Shown one piece after another: positions 23,480-35,099 of a DNA stretch of 64,000 nt. The position numbers and the translations under genes were made by a program. The notes under the pieces are model-generated. The model saw only the letters and a program-made list of their open reading frames with translations, searched no databases and had not been told where the DNA came from. Origin of the DNA: Artemia franciscana (lineage: Eukaryota > Arthropoda > Branchiopoda > Anostraca > Artemiidae); NCBI RefSeq assembly GCF_032884065.1, contig NW_027062665.1, forward strand, positions 2,967,266 to 3,031,265, in the 5' to 3' direction. Numbering within the stretch: the first letter of the stretch is position 1; every line of letters starts with the position of its first letter.

Positions 23480-26400
23480 AAACATCTGATAACAAAAACT
23501 TTGGTGTCAACACTACCCCCACAGGGGCAGGGGGCAGGCGTTGCAAGTTATGCCATGGGGGCAGATAAAGTTCTAATGGAAGGGATGATCATATAAACTT
23601 CAGAGAGGATTCGTTTTATTGGAAATTCAAAGTTCTAGTTTACCTTTTAAGAGTTAAAAGAGATGGGAAGACAACTAGTCCCCTCTCCACTACCTTTTTT
23701 CCGCAAAATCATACGATAATAAGTTTCGCTAGAAAACAAAATAGATAGCTATTTTGTTAAAAATAGTTCAAAGGTCAGATAAGAAAAAAAAACTCCTGAG
23801 TCACACAACCCACAAGGGCCCAGACGTTGTTATGTTCTGGGGGCATATATGGCTCTAATGGAAGGGATGCTCATATAAACCTCAGAGAAGCCTCATTTGA
23901 TTGGAAATTGAAAGTTATAATTCACTTTTTAAGAGTCAAAAGAGATTGGAGGGCAACTAGCCTCCCTCCATGCCTTATTTTGCTCAAACCCATCCGATAA
24001 GAACTTTGAGATAGCCAGTTTTTATAAAAATTTCAAAGATCGTATAACCGAAACTCCGGGATCGACAGAACCCCCCAGGGCTTGGAGGCAGGCGTTGTAG
24101 GTAATGCCCTTGGGACATATATGGTTGTTGTGGAAGGGATGTTCGTATAAACTTCAGAAAGGTTCACTTTATTGGAAATTGAAAGCTCTAGTTCAGTTTT
24201 TAAGAGTCAATGGAGATCGGAGGGATCTCCATGGGAGATCTCTATGCCCTTTTTCCCCCAAATGGATTTGATAAAAAATTTGTTAAAAATTGTTCAAAGG
24301 TCAAATAAAGAAAAACTCCAGTGTCGACACAAGCCCCCAGGGCCCGGCGGAGGTGTTGTTAAGCGATGGGGATGTATATGGTTTTTATGGAAGCGTTGCT
24401 TCAAAAAAATTCAGAGAGGGCTCATTTGAATGGAAATTGAAAATTTTAGTTCACTTTTTAATAGCCAAAAGAGATCAAAAGGCAACTGGTAGTCCCACGT
24501 CCTTGTCCCTCAAAGCCATCAGATACAAATTTTGAGATAGCCATTTTTTTTAAATAGTTCAAAGGTCATATAACAAAAATCCCTTTGTCAACACAATCCC
24601 CCAGTGCCAGGGGGGAAGGCATTGTAAGTTATGCCCATGGGGCATATATGGTTCTTATGAAAAGGATGCTCATATAAGCTTCAAAGAGGACTCATTTGAT
24701 TGGAAACTGAAAGTTCTAGTTCACTTTAAGAGTCAAAAGAGATCAGATGGCAAATAACCCCTCCACGCCTTTTCCCCCCAAAACCCATCCGATAAACATT
24801 TTGAGATAGCCATTTTGTAAAAAATTGTTCAAATAAGAAAAACTCGGATATCTACGCAACCCCCCAGGGCCGGGGGCAGGCGTTGTAAGTAATGCTCTGG
24901 GGGTGTATATGGTTCTTATGGTAGGGACGTTCGTAGTAACTTGGGAGAGGACTCATTTGATTGGAAATTGAAACTCCTTGTTCAATTTAAAGAGTCGAAA
25001 GAGATCCGAGGGTAAGAAGCCCCCTAGTCCTTCCCCCCAAACCCATCCGATACAAACATTGAGATAGACATCTTCTTAAAAATAGTTCAAACATCAAATA
25101 ACGAACACTCCTGGGTCGAACAAAAACCCCCAGAGGCCAGGGGCAAGTGTTTTAAGTTATGCTCCGGAAGGCTATAGGGTTTTTATTTAAGAAGGTGGTC
25201 CTATAAAATTCGAAGGTGGCTAATTAGATTGGAAGTTGATAGTTCTAGTTCGCTTTTTAAGAGTCAAAAGAGATCCGAGTGCAAATAGCCTCACAACCTC
25301 CCCTTAGCCCATTTTCCCCAGATCCATCCGATTCAAATTTTGAGATAGTCATTTTGTTAAAATAGTTCAAAATATCAGATAACAAAAACTCCTGGGTCGA
25401 CACAACCCCCTAGAGCCCGGGAGAAAGTGTTTTAAGTTATGCCCGAGAGGCATATAAGGTTCTTATGTAAGGGATAATTATATAAACTTTGAAGGTGGCT
25501 CGCTTGATTGGAAATGGAAAGTTCTAGTTACCTTTTATGAGTCACAAGTTAACAGAGAGCATCTACCTCTCTGACACAAGCACCTCTCTTCCCCAAATGT
25601 ATCAAATGAAAATTTTGAGATAGCAATTTCGTTTGAAATAGCCGAACAATAAGATAATAAAAACTTCGTTGTCAACATACCCCCCCCCGTCCAGAGCTGG
25701 GGAAGGGCTGTAACTTATGCCGTGGGGGCATATAAGGTTTCAATGGAAGAGGTGGTCAAATAAACTTTCGAGGTGACTCAAATGATTGAAAATTGAAACT
25801 TCTGGCGTACCTTTTGAGATTCAAAAGTTATTCGGTGGTGACTAGCCCCCCTCACCTTCCTCCTAACCTTCTTTTCCCCAAATGTGTCCAATCAAATTTT
25901 TTATATTGTTGTTCTGTTCAAATAGACAAAAATAATATAACAAAAACTCCAGGGATAAAACAGCCCCTCCCCCCAGAATCCACGGGCAGGCTTTGTAAAA
26001 TGTACCCTGGGAGCATATTTTATGCTCTATTCCCTCTTTTTTTTATCATTTTATCTCTATTTTTTATGCTCTATTCATATTTTATGGAATAGATGGTTGT
26101 ATAAACCTCAGAGGGGGCTTATTTGATTGTAAACCAGAATTTCTAGTACTCTTCCCGAGAGTCAAAAGTGATTGGAGGGCAAGTAGCCCCTCTCCTAAGG
26201 CTCTTTTTCCCCGAATGCACCCAATCAAAACTTTTAAATAGCCATTATGTTCAAAATAGTTTAAAGATCAAATAACGAAAACTTCGGGCCTGACACATCC
26301 CCTCAAAGCCCGGGGCAATTATTGTAAGCTATGACCTAAGGGAAAATAAGTTTTATGTAAAGGGTGGTTGTATAAACTTCAGAGATGGCTTGTTTGATTG

Positions 26401-26790
26401 GAAATTGAAAGTTCTATTTACTTTTTTAAGAATCTTCAAAAGTGATTGAAGGGTATCTCCCCTTCAATAGAAATTCAGTTTACTATAAAATTCAGTTTAC
26501 TATAACTTAGGGGTTGATAAATCTTCCCTAGCCCCCAGGGAAAGGATTGTAACTTTTGCAATTTGCCCATTATTAGAATATAAGGTTCTGTGGAAGGGAT
26601 CCGTCATATTAACTTAGAAGGGGGCTCATTCGATCGAAAATTGAAACTTCTAGCTCCTTTTCAAGAATCTAAAGTGATCAATAACCAAATAGCCCAAGCT
26701 CTACTTTCCCAAAGGGCGTCCTGTCAAAATTTAGAGATAGCCATTTTGTTTAAATAGTTCAAATTCCAAATAATTATGCTTCTGGGGCTA

Positions 26791-28007
26791 CTCTGTTTGT
26801 TTCAAGCTAGATTTACACATCCAATTTAAGTGTCGCTCGTTTTAAGATTTATTTACTCATTTATTTTAGTAATTATTGTTTGTTTCTTTGCTATGACTGT
26901 TTATTTAATTTCTGTTCGTTTTGAGTTTCATTTATGCCTCAATAGCAAAGTATTTTCGTTCGTTTTAAGCTTGATTTGCTTAAGCTTTATATTTAACTTC
27001 AGCTTTACACGTTTTGAGATTTATTCATTCATTGATATTGGTACCTGCTGTATGTCTTTTTGCTATGATTTCCTATTTAATTTCTTTTCGTTTTGAGTTT
27101 CATTTATCCTTCAATAATAATTTCTAGTTGTTTTGAGTTTGTGTTACTGTAGGTTTCTATTTCTTCTGATGTTAAGTTTAATATAACCTTTACTTTTCAT
27201 TAGAAAACTTCTTTTTCGGATTTTTTTTTAATATTAGAAAATAAAGGACTTATATGTCTGCTATAATACTTGGTTTTTAGTTTAGGTTTGATTTTTTAAA
27301 TGCTTTATAAGGTACAGTAATTACTAAAATGTTTAAATACTGAATAAAAGGCTATTTCATGATTTGTCTTTTATTGAATTTTAGTTCTATTGTCACATAT
27401 GCTTGACGCTTTATATATAGAAAAATTTTGATATTGACTCTTGGAAAATAGTAGTGGGCCTGCCAACTGTACGATTTTAGCAATGAAATTATGGATAAAG
27501 TTGTTTGTTTTTTTTTCAGCAACTAGACCAAATTTTCCAATCCAACAGTTTTTAGCTTAGAAAATTTGCTTAATGAATAGCCTACAGTTTTAACAGCCAA
27601 CAGAATAAGATAACAGTTGTATTTTTCTTTTTTGCCATGAAAGTTCACTATAGCCTGAAATCCAGAAATACACTTTAAATAGAGTTACACCAGAAAGATA
27701 ATTTTGAAATCAATTCAGTTCAATCAGGTTTGTTAAAAAAAAAATTACAACAGTCATAACATACATAATCTCTCATCTCTATGCAAAAATGCATGCTGAC
27801 ATGTTACCACAATCTCATTTCAGTTATACTAAGATCAGCTGTGGTTACCATGGACGAAAGTAATTAATACTGATCAATCATTATAGCTTTTGTATTTCCA
27901 GAGACTTTGCCAGTGCTCTCTTGACTAAAATCTGAGTGCTGTATCCAAGTGTTTATCATAGTATTATTCCTTTCATCAGTTGCATCAACTCTATTCCAAA
28001 ATCTTTC
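26791..28007. other. AT-rich spacer with one tandem duplication
   Basis: 26838-26946 and 27012-27117 are two diverged copies of a ~107-bp unit ('gttttaagatttatt...gagtttcatttatgcc'), spaced about 173 bp apart. Otherwise no recognisable element. 27780-28007 may be 5' untranslated sequence of the exon at 28008. Confidence 0.5.
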
Positions 28008-28077
28008 ATGGACTTGCCTCAGATTTCTAACATGGAGGAACTCATCACAACTTCTGAGGGTACTTTCATTAAAAAAG
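28008..28077 (+). CDS. Possible first coding exon
   Basis: ATG opens MDLPQISNMEELITTSEG and continues TFIKK, ending in an AAAG/GTAAGT consensus donor (phase 1). An in-frame TGA lies about 75 bp upstream, as expected for an initiator exon. No function is recognised. The next exon is not obvious. The phase is incompatible with 32054 but compatible with the acceptor at 33455, so an alternative first exon for the OB-fold gene is possible. A chance ORF next to a good donor cannot be excluded. Confidence 0.33.
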
Positions 28078-28515
28078 GTAAGTTATATAGCTAAATTCTC
28101 TGTTAAAGAATAAAAGGAAAGCTGCTTTACTCTAGAGAATAATTTTCACTTTTTATCTTTCCTAATCCTTATGCAGGCCTAGGAAAAACAAAAAGTGTAT
28201 CTGCATATATGCTTAGATCTAACCATTAAGAGCCGAGGGCTGACAAAAAGGGATATTTTGTGTAACATTAGTTCCATTTTTTTCCATATATAAACTCAAT
28301 TTATTAGTTATAGTTATTAAATTTTGAAAGACAATTAATCATCTGGCCGGAATAATTTTGCCTTACTCTCTCTTGCCTATGTATGGCGAGCAAATTGTTA
28401 CCACCAAAGCTGGGTGTAGCACGATTTTTATAAATGTAATATAAATAGTATTGAATTTAGATGGGAATTTCTATTTACAAGACATATAAGAGAGGCTAAA
28501 GTTAGCTGAACTCAG

Positions 28516-29095
28516 AGGCTTAACTTTTTGAGGCTATAACTTGTTTTCTTTACGTTTTGAGAACTAATCCACTTGAAGCAGAAAACTCAAATCGATTGGC
28601 ATTTTAGTTATTTTTAATCGTCTCAAAAAATGTCTGTTTCTGTGACAAAAAAATTGTTTCATTTTTTGGTGCATTTAGTTATTTAATATTCAAATGTTTT
28701 TTTGTTAAATGAATCGTTTTTTATTTACCTATTCCAGGAACTTCTATTTTAATGGATTTCCATGAATTTTGTTGAATGTTTAAGGTTTTCTCGTTTTCTG
28801 ATGTTTAAGGCTTAACTTCGGGAGACTACAATATGCTTTCTTTAGGTTTTGAGAACGAATCCACTTGAAGCAAAAAACTCAGATCGATTGGCATTTTAGG
28901 TTCTCTTAATCGTATCAAAAAACGTCTGCTTCTGTGACCCAAAAAAATGTTTCATTTTTTGGTATATTTAATTATTTAATATTCAAATTTTTCTTGTTCA
29001 GTGAATTGTTTTCAATTTACCTATTCCAGGGCCTTCTATTTTAATGGATTTCCATGAATTTTGTTGAATGTTTAAGATTTTCTTTTGCTTTACAA
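28516..29095 (+). repeat. 292-bp tandem duplication
   Basis: 28516-28807 and 28808-29095 are two diverged copies sharing 'aggcttaact', 'ccacttgaagca', 'gatcgattggcattttag', 'ctattttaatggatttcc' and 'atgaattttgttgaatg'. A loosely similar 'gtatttccatgaattt' phrase occurs at about 42663. No coding capacity. Confidence 0.75.
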
Positions 29096-29121
29096 AAAGC
29101 AGCTTTTAAAAACAATAAATG

Positions 29122-31337
29122 AACAAGAGCTAAGAGCTCATATGGCACTTGTGACGAGGCGAGAAGAGCTAAGAGCCAAGAGATCATATGGTATGAGCTC
29201 TAACAAAATTCTATGAATCAATAGATTGATTTAAAAAGGAAAATAAGAGGCTTAATGCCGGTCAAGATTTAAAATAAGAGCTCTGAGTCACAAAGTCCTT
29301 CTAAATATCAAAATTCATTAAGATCCGATCACCCACTCGTAAGTCATAAATACCTAATTTTTTCTAATTTTCCCTCTCCCTTTTGCCCCCCAGATGGTCG
29401 AATCTGGGAAAACGACTTTATCAAGTCAAATTATGCAGCTCCCTGACACGCCTACCAATTTTCATCGCCCTAGCTCGTCTAGAAGCACCGAACTCGCCAA
29501 ATCACTGAACCCCTCCCCCCAACTCCCCCAAAGAGAGCGAATCCAGTACGATTCTGTCAATCACGTATCAAGGACATTTGTTTATTCTATCCACCAAGCT
29601 TCATCCCGATTCCTACACTCCAAGTGTTTTTCCAAGATTTCCCCCTCCAAATCCCCACAATGTCAAAAGATCTGGTCGGGATTTGAAATAAGAGCTCTGA
29701 GACATGAATTCCTTCTAAAAATCAAATTTCATTACGATCCGATCATCTATTCGTAAGATATAAATACTCCAATTTTCATGTTTTCCAAGAATTCCGGTTC
29801 CCCCCTCCAACTCCCCCGAATGTCACAGGATCTGGTCGGAATTTGAAATTAGAACTTTAAAGCACAAGATCCTTCTAAATATCAAATTTCATTAAGATCT
29901 GGTCACCCTTTCGTAAGTTACAAATACCTCAATTTTCAAAATTACCCCCCCCCCCCCAATTCCACCAAAGAGAGCAGATCCGGTCCAGTTATGTCAGTCA
30001 CGTATCTTAGACAGCTTTCTATTCTTCCCATCCAGTTTCATCCTGATCTCACCGCTTTAAGTATTTTCTAAGATTTCCGGTCCCCCCCAACTGCCCCCCC
30101 CCCAATTACGCTTGATCCGGTTGAGATTTAAAATAAGATATCGGAGTTACGAGGTCCTTCTAAATATGAAGTTTCATGAAAATCCGATCACTCCTTCGTA
30201 AGTTAAAAATACGTCATTTTTCTTATTTTCAGAATTACCCCCCCCCCCCCCCCGCAATTGAGAGGATGCGTTCCAATTATGTAAATCACGTATGCAAGAC
30301 TTCTGCTTATTTTTCCAACCAAGTTTCATCCCAATCCCTCCAATCTATGCGTTTCCCATCATTTTAGGTTTCCCCACCCCAAACTTCCCCCAATATCACC
30401 AGATCCGGTCAGGATTTAAATAAGAACTTTGAGACACGATATCTTTCTAAAAATCAAATTTCATGGAGATCCAATCACCCGTTCGTAAGTTAAAAATACC
30501 TCATTTTTTCTAATTTTTCAGAATTAACCCCCCCCCCCCAACTACCCCAAAGAGAGCGGATCCGTTCTGGTTATGTCAATCATGTATCTAGGACTTGTGT
30601 TTTTTTTCCCATCAAGTTTCATCCCGATCCCTCCACTCTAAGTGTTTTCCAATTTTTAGGTTTCCCCCCTCCAACTCCCCCCAATGTCATCAGACCCAGT
30701 CGGGATTTAAAATAAGAGCTCTGAGACACAATATCATTCCAAACATCAAATTTCAATAAGATCCAATCACCCGCTCATAAGTTAAAAATACTTCATTTTT
30801 TCTATTTATTCCGAATTAACCGGCCCCTGCTCCCCCCCCCAGATGGTCAAATCGGGAAAACGACTATTTCTAATTTAATCTGGTCCGGTCCCTGATACGC
30901 TTGCCAAATTTCATCGTCCTAGCTTACCTGGAAGTACCTAAAGTAGCAAAACCGGGACTTTAGGTTTTCCCCCTCCAACTCCCCCCAATGTCATCAGATC
31001 CGGTCGGGATTTAAAATCAGAGCTTTGAGACACAATATTATTCTAAACATCAAATTTCATTAAGATTCAATCACCCGCTGATAAGTCAAAAATACTTCAT
31101 TTTTTCTATTTTTTGCGAATTAACCGGGCCCCCACTCCCCCCCCCCCAGATGGTCAAATCGGGAAAACGACTATTTCTAATTTAATCTGGTCCGGTCCCT
31201 GATACGCTTGCCAAATTTTATCGTCCTAGCTGACCTGGAAGTGCCTAAAGTAGCAAAACCGGGACCGACAGACAGACCGACAGACCGACAGAATTGGCGA
31301 CTGCTATATGTCACTTGGTTAATACCAAGTGCCATAA
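29122..31337 (-). mobile_element. Tandem-repeat element with hairpin end, insertion E2
   Basis: Reverse-complement copy of the 4861-7058 element, complete at both ends. The left side starts with AACAAGAGCTAAGAGCTC (the conserved tail). The right side ends with GGCGACTGCTATATGTC, the CACTTGGTTAATACCAAGTG hairpin and CCATAA. The interior has units with C runs, including two successive ~310-bp units (about 30690 and 31000). Same length class as E1 (about 2.2 kb). No protein is encoded. Confidence 0.75.
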
Positions 31338-32053
31338 AAATGCTTGAAAAAGAGACCTTAAAGTACATACGAATTCTTGTGCTATACAGATCTACAGTAA
31401 GAAAAGTGTGTTAGTTCGTCTTCTGTTCAGAGAAAGTTGAAAATTGCTCTTATTGTTATTTTTTCGTCCTACGTTGCTAAATACTTTGATTTTACAACCG
31501 TTTTAGTCATAGTGACTTTGCAATTTTTCCATACTGAATACACAATCCGGGTACGGTGCTCTCAACCTGGAAAACCTGCCTGGATTTTCTGTGATTTGCC
31601 CGTTTTAATCTGTTCCCTATGAATTTATTATTCGACAAAAAAATTTGAAACGATGGAGACACCTGATCACTGTAATAAATTGCTTCACTAATACGTTTTA
31701 TTTCTCCTGTATTTAGTTTTCTTCCAGGTCTCGGGCAAACAGAAAAAGACAAAGGTCAGAGCTGGTTTCACTATTCCTTGTTCTCCCTAAACTGACCATT
31801 CCAATACCGTGACTCAGACATTTCTTTGTAGTTTAATTTAAATATATATCCCCCACCTCTATTTGTTTTTACATTTTCAAATGGAACCAAAGCCGCTTGG
31901 CATTAAGCCTTTGATTTTACTTTTAAATCAATCTATTGATTCTTAGAAATTTAGATATAATATGCTGCAACCCAAGATAAAAGGACCGATTTCAAGTGGT
32001 TCATACAAATAATGAAATTTTAGACGACTATAAAGATCTTGTTTTCGTTACAG
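31338..32053. other. 5' flank of the OB-fold gene
   Basis: No second gene seen. 31897-31950 is a stray piece of the conserved E-element tail (GCATTAAGCCTTTGATTTTA, then 'aatcaatctattgattc'). The CAG directly before the ATG at 32054 could be a splice acceptor (TTTTCGTTACAG), which would place untranslated leader further upstream. No TATA box is evident. Confidence 0.5.
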
Positions 32054-32402
32054 ATGACAAGTCCCTTAAAACGCAAGCTAGAAGAGATCAGGCGGTCAAC
32101 AGCAAAAAGGCCGGTGAAGTCTGTGGCAGCGGACAAAATACCAGAAAAAGCTTATGATATTGAGGCAGTCATGTTGGAAAAAGGAGGAAGCCATGGAAGC
32201 AAAATATATCTATTGTGTGTAGACCAAACTGGCGGGCTGCTCTTCGTTGTCTTCCCTAAAACATTTGATTTTGGCATCCTGCGCTTAGAACAAAAGCAAA
32301 ATATAAAAATCAAAAACGCAACGTTTCAACCCGGGATGACGATGAGTGGGATCCCGGAATTCGTAATAACGAGTAAATCAACGGTGGAGACACGAAATGA
32401 AG
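32054..32402 (+). CDS. OB-fold gene, coding exon 1
   Basis: Encodes residues 1-116 plus one base. Donor GAAG/GTAAAT gives phase 1. Contains the basic N-terminus and the first OB-like domain. Confidence 0.72.
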
Positions 32403-34671
32403 GTAAATATACATAACAAATATCCATACATTGGCTTTAAATGCAAATTAAACATAAAAAAACTTCCATTTTGAATTAAAATGAAATAGTTGTGGGCATC
32501 AAGTCATGACTAATTGTAGAAAAAGCCCAGATATATAGTCCAATTGAGTGAATTTTTTTCAAATGCAAGTAAGGATCGACATTAAAACTTAAAACGAACA
32601 GAAATTATTCCGTATATGAAAGGGGTTGTCCCCTCCTCGACGCCTGGCTCTTTACGCTAAAGTTTGACTCTTTCTCACAACTCTACTTTTTAAAACAATA
32701 AAAAACTAATCATAATTTTGAGTAAGAAACCCCTTAAGTTCAACCTTTTCATGTGTGTTTAGCTAAAGCGACGAAGAAAACTGATAACTTTGTCTTTGAC
32801 CGAGTTGCCGTCCCAGAAAAAGAATTGACTAGGGAGTAGAATGCTTGGACTTCAGCTAGGCCTTAACGTTATCTTTTTCTATTTTGGACGATACTAATGA
32901 TTATCTGGTACAGCTTCTGTTTTCGATGTCTTTAGTTTTGATTGATTTTCCCACTTGCTTAAATTTTACATTGAACGACACTGTTTAGTCTTTGTGAATA
33001 TCTGGAACCGTTAATGCCGCGCACTGAAAAAAATGTTATAGTTCTGATTTTAACAAATTAATACGAAAATGATCTTGTAAATGTTGCAAATTCCAGAAAT
33101 CTTTAGTTCTATCTAAATAGCAGTAATGTAATTTTGCTGAGTAATTATCGCGGCACGATTATAATTTCCCCCTCCCCCTCTAAGCCTCAACCAATGCCAA
33201 TATTCCCTAGATATCAACGTTGTCCAACCAACCCTCCTCCGCCCCAAACGGTATATTTTAAGCTTTAATAAGATTCCTAAAATTGGTTTACATCTGCGTT
33301 TGAACATTTTAATGGTGCCAATAATTCGGGCTTATCAATCAGGAGCTTTTGGTGACCGACGAGGGGTGTATGATCTCAGTTTATCGGTTAGGGGGGAGGG
33401 GTCAAGTATATCCGCAATTATCGTGTTTGTAACTTCCTAATTTCCCAGTTGCAGAGAGTCTACCAGTACTGCAACTTCCAAATCTACACGATCTACAATA
33501 CGCGTCCAACGCCGAAAATGCTAACAAACTCATTAGTTTCGTTGGTTTGCTATTGAAGATTGAAAGTTTGCAACCAACAGCCAGCAACCGGCCGACAACA
33601 AAACTAACAATAGCCAGTGACGACCTGACAACAGTGGCACAAATGATGCTTTGGGAAAAACCAGATAAAAAATATGACGTTTCCATCCTTGAAAGATATG
33701 CAATCGTCAACGCCAATATCAATATCTTCAGGAATAGCACAAACCTGGTTCCATCACTGATCGTCCCGACAAAATTAATCAGCCTGGGACGCCACCCCGC
33801 CCTGCCTCAACGTCAAGTTATAAGGATTCCGAATCCAACCATAGTCCGAGATGAAGAAGGAGTCTTCATCAATGGACAGATAGTATCAATAAATCCCAAT
33901 GTAAGTATTTAAGTTATTCTTATAAACAAAATATTCGAAATCGGGTACTATCTAATACCTTTCAAACCACCTATGCTATAAGGCTATATAATAATTGGAA
34001 AACAGGAAAGCTGGATATAGACAAGCGCTAATCAGAAAATTGCTAATTTCAAGTAGAAAAACATATTATTTTCAAAATACTTTTTTTTCACAACCATTCC
34101 ATATGGAAATACCATTCCTAGAAAGACTTGGGCTTTTGTTTTATTGTAGTTCAAAAGAAAATCGTCCAATAAATGTTCGTCTTAGGTTTTAATTATTCAT
34201 GTGCGGTGAACCAAAATCAAAACGTGCATTAATTCAAAAACATTCAAAAATTAAATAAAAAAAAGTTTTACCAGAAAATCGCTAATTTCAAGTAGAAAGA
34301 TATATTATTTTCAAAACACTTTTTTTCACAACCATTCCCTATGGAAGTACCATTCCTAATAAGACTTGGGCTTTTGCTTTGTTGTAGTTCACAAGGAAAT
34401 CGTCCAATAAATATTCGTCTTTATGATCTCATTGAAAAGTCGACCCAATAGCAACCCATTCACGAGAAAAAAAAAACACACAAATTAAAAGATTTTTTTT
34501 CAGTTTGCTGACATCCTATTAATGCCCGAAGAGGAACTGGCCATACTCAAAGAAGCCTCATATATAGCAGTGATCAGTAGACTGGTCATTCACGGGATTG
34601 ACATAGATACAACTTTGGAAGATTTAGAAGCACCACCCCAAAGCGAAGAAGACGTAGAATCGGACCCATAG
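32054..34671 (+). CDS. Tandem OB-fold protein, SSB/RPA-like (three coding exons)
   Basis: Coding exons 32054-32402, 33455-33900 and 34504-34671 join without a frame break into a 320-residue protein ending in TAG. Residues 1-25 are basic and NLS-like (KRKLEEIRRSTAKRP). About 30-115 is strand-rich, with KIYLLCVDQTGGLLFVVFP and INIKIKNA-type strands (here NIKIKNATF), like an OB-fold. About 140-245 repeats the pattern (LISFVGLLLKIESL, KLTIASDDLTTV, YAIVNANINIFRNSTNLV), resembling RPA70-type DNA-binding domains. The C-terminus is a helix and an acidic tail (LEAPPQSEEDVESDP), typical of single-stranded-DNA-binding proteins. Expected role: nuclear ssDNA binding in replication or repair. This is inferred from pattern, and I cannot name an orthologue. 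An in-frame TAG lies upstream of the ATG. The exons are distinctly more GC-balanced than their surroundings. Confidence 0.72.
32553..32707 (+). repeat. Single arm of a foldback element in intron 1
   Basis: Matches the left arm and centre of 8558-8726 (ACTTAAAACGAACAGAAATT, then 'ccgtatatgaaaggggttg' and 'acgctaaagtttgac'). The other arm is missing, so this is a truncated member lying between exons 1 and 2. Confidence 0.65.
33455..33900 (+). CDS. OB-fold gene, coding exon 2
   Basis: The acceptor TTTCCCAGTTGCAG supplies the two bases needed to complete the phase-1 codon (G/AG, Glu117). 148 further codons run to an AAT/GTAAGT consensus donor in phase 0. It carries the second OB-like domain. Confidence 0.72.
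34033..34425 (+). repeat. 239-bp spaced duplication in intron 2
   Basis: 34033-34185 and 34272-34425 share 'cagaaaatygctaatttcaa', 'cacaaccattcc', 'tatggaa', 'gacttgggcttttg' and 'aaatcgtccaataaat'. An internal intron duplication of about 150 bp, non-coding. Confidence 0.75.
34504..34671 (+). CDS. OB-fold gene, terminal coding exon
   Basis: A long T tract followed by CAG is a strong acceptor. The exon is in phase 0 and encodes the last 55 residues (FADILLMPEEELAILKEA... then the acidic tail) before TAG. Confidence 0.72.
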   Translation, partial: FADILLMPEEELAILKEASYIAVISRLVIHGIDIDTTLEDLEAPPQSEEDVESDP

Positions 34672-34765
34672 ACTAAAAATGAACCACTGTATATGAATCA
34701 CAAAAAAATGAAATCATTTCTAAAAAATAACTTGCATAAAAAACAGATCTTTTTATTATTGTTTG

Positions 34766-34771
34766 AATAAA
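34766..34771 (+). terminator. Poly(A) signal AATAAA
   Basis: Canonical hexamer 95 bases after the stop codon of the OB-fold gene, followed by T- and GT-rich sequence (TTTGTTTTATATATGTTG). This fits a cleavage site near 34790. Confidence 0.6.
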
Positions 34772-34799
34772 TTGGAATTTGTTTTATATATGTTGTTCT

Positions 34800-35099
34800 A
34801 TATTTATTTAAAAAACCTAGTCTGAGGTTTTTTTTAACACTTTTTTGAAAAAACATAGAATATAAACCTCACCCCGCTGCCAGCGGGGCTGATGGAGCTT
34901 CGCTCTATAGATAATGTTACCTGTAAGCAAGCCCACTTTACGCATTTTTAGTTTCATTGAAGGGGGATTTTAGAAAGGTAAAAAATAAATGCGCTTCTCT
35001 AATAATAACAGAGAAACAATATGCGATCATCAGAATCTTGCTATATGCATTAATACACACTTTAGAATACTTATGACGAAACTAAACATTCACCCTAAG
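34800..35099. other. 3' flank, no gene seen
   Basis: AT-rich, with a small inverted CCCCGCTGCCAGCGGGG palindrome at about 34872-34888. Nothing else recognised. Confidence 0.5.

Larger units (their letters stand above)
15865..25803 (+). repeat. Near-identical second copy of 5841-15764
   Basis: The offset is 10024 at the start and 10039 at the end, so the two copies differ only by scattered substitutions and a few small indels. Examples are a 6-bp insertion near 22363 and a 5-bp difference near 23148. The copy begins exactly at the gap and ends exactly where the left contig stops. That is the signature of an overlap between adjacent contigs, or of two alleles, that was not collapsed. All features in it mirror those listed at 5841-15764. 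Confidence 0.92.
20765..26790 (+). repeat. ~275-bp satellite array, second copy and right end
   Basis: Repeats array A and continues past the point where the left contig stopped. About three and a half further units run to roughly 26790, where the last recognisable phrase is 'agatagccattttgtttaaa'. About 19-20 units in all. Units at 25804-26790 are the most diverged and lose the tidy hairpin core, as expected at an array edge. Confidence 0.82.
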
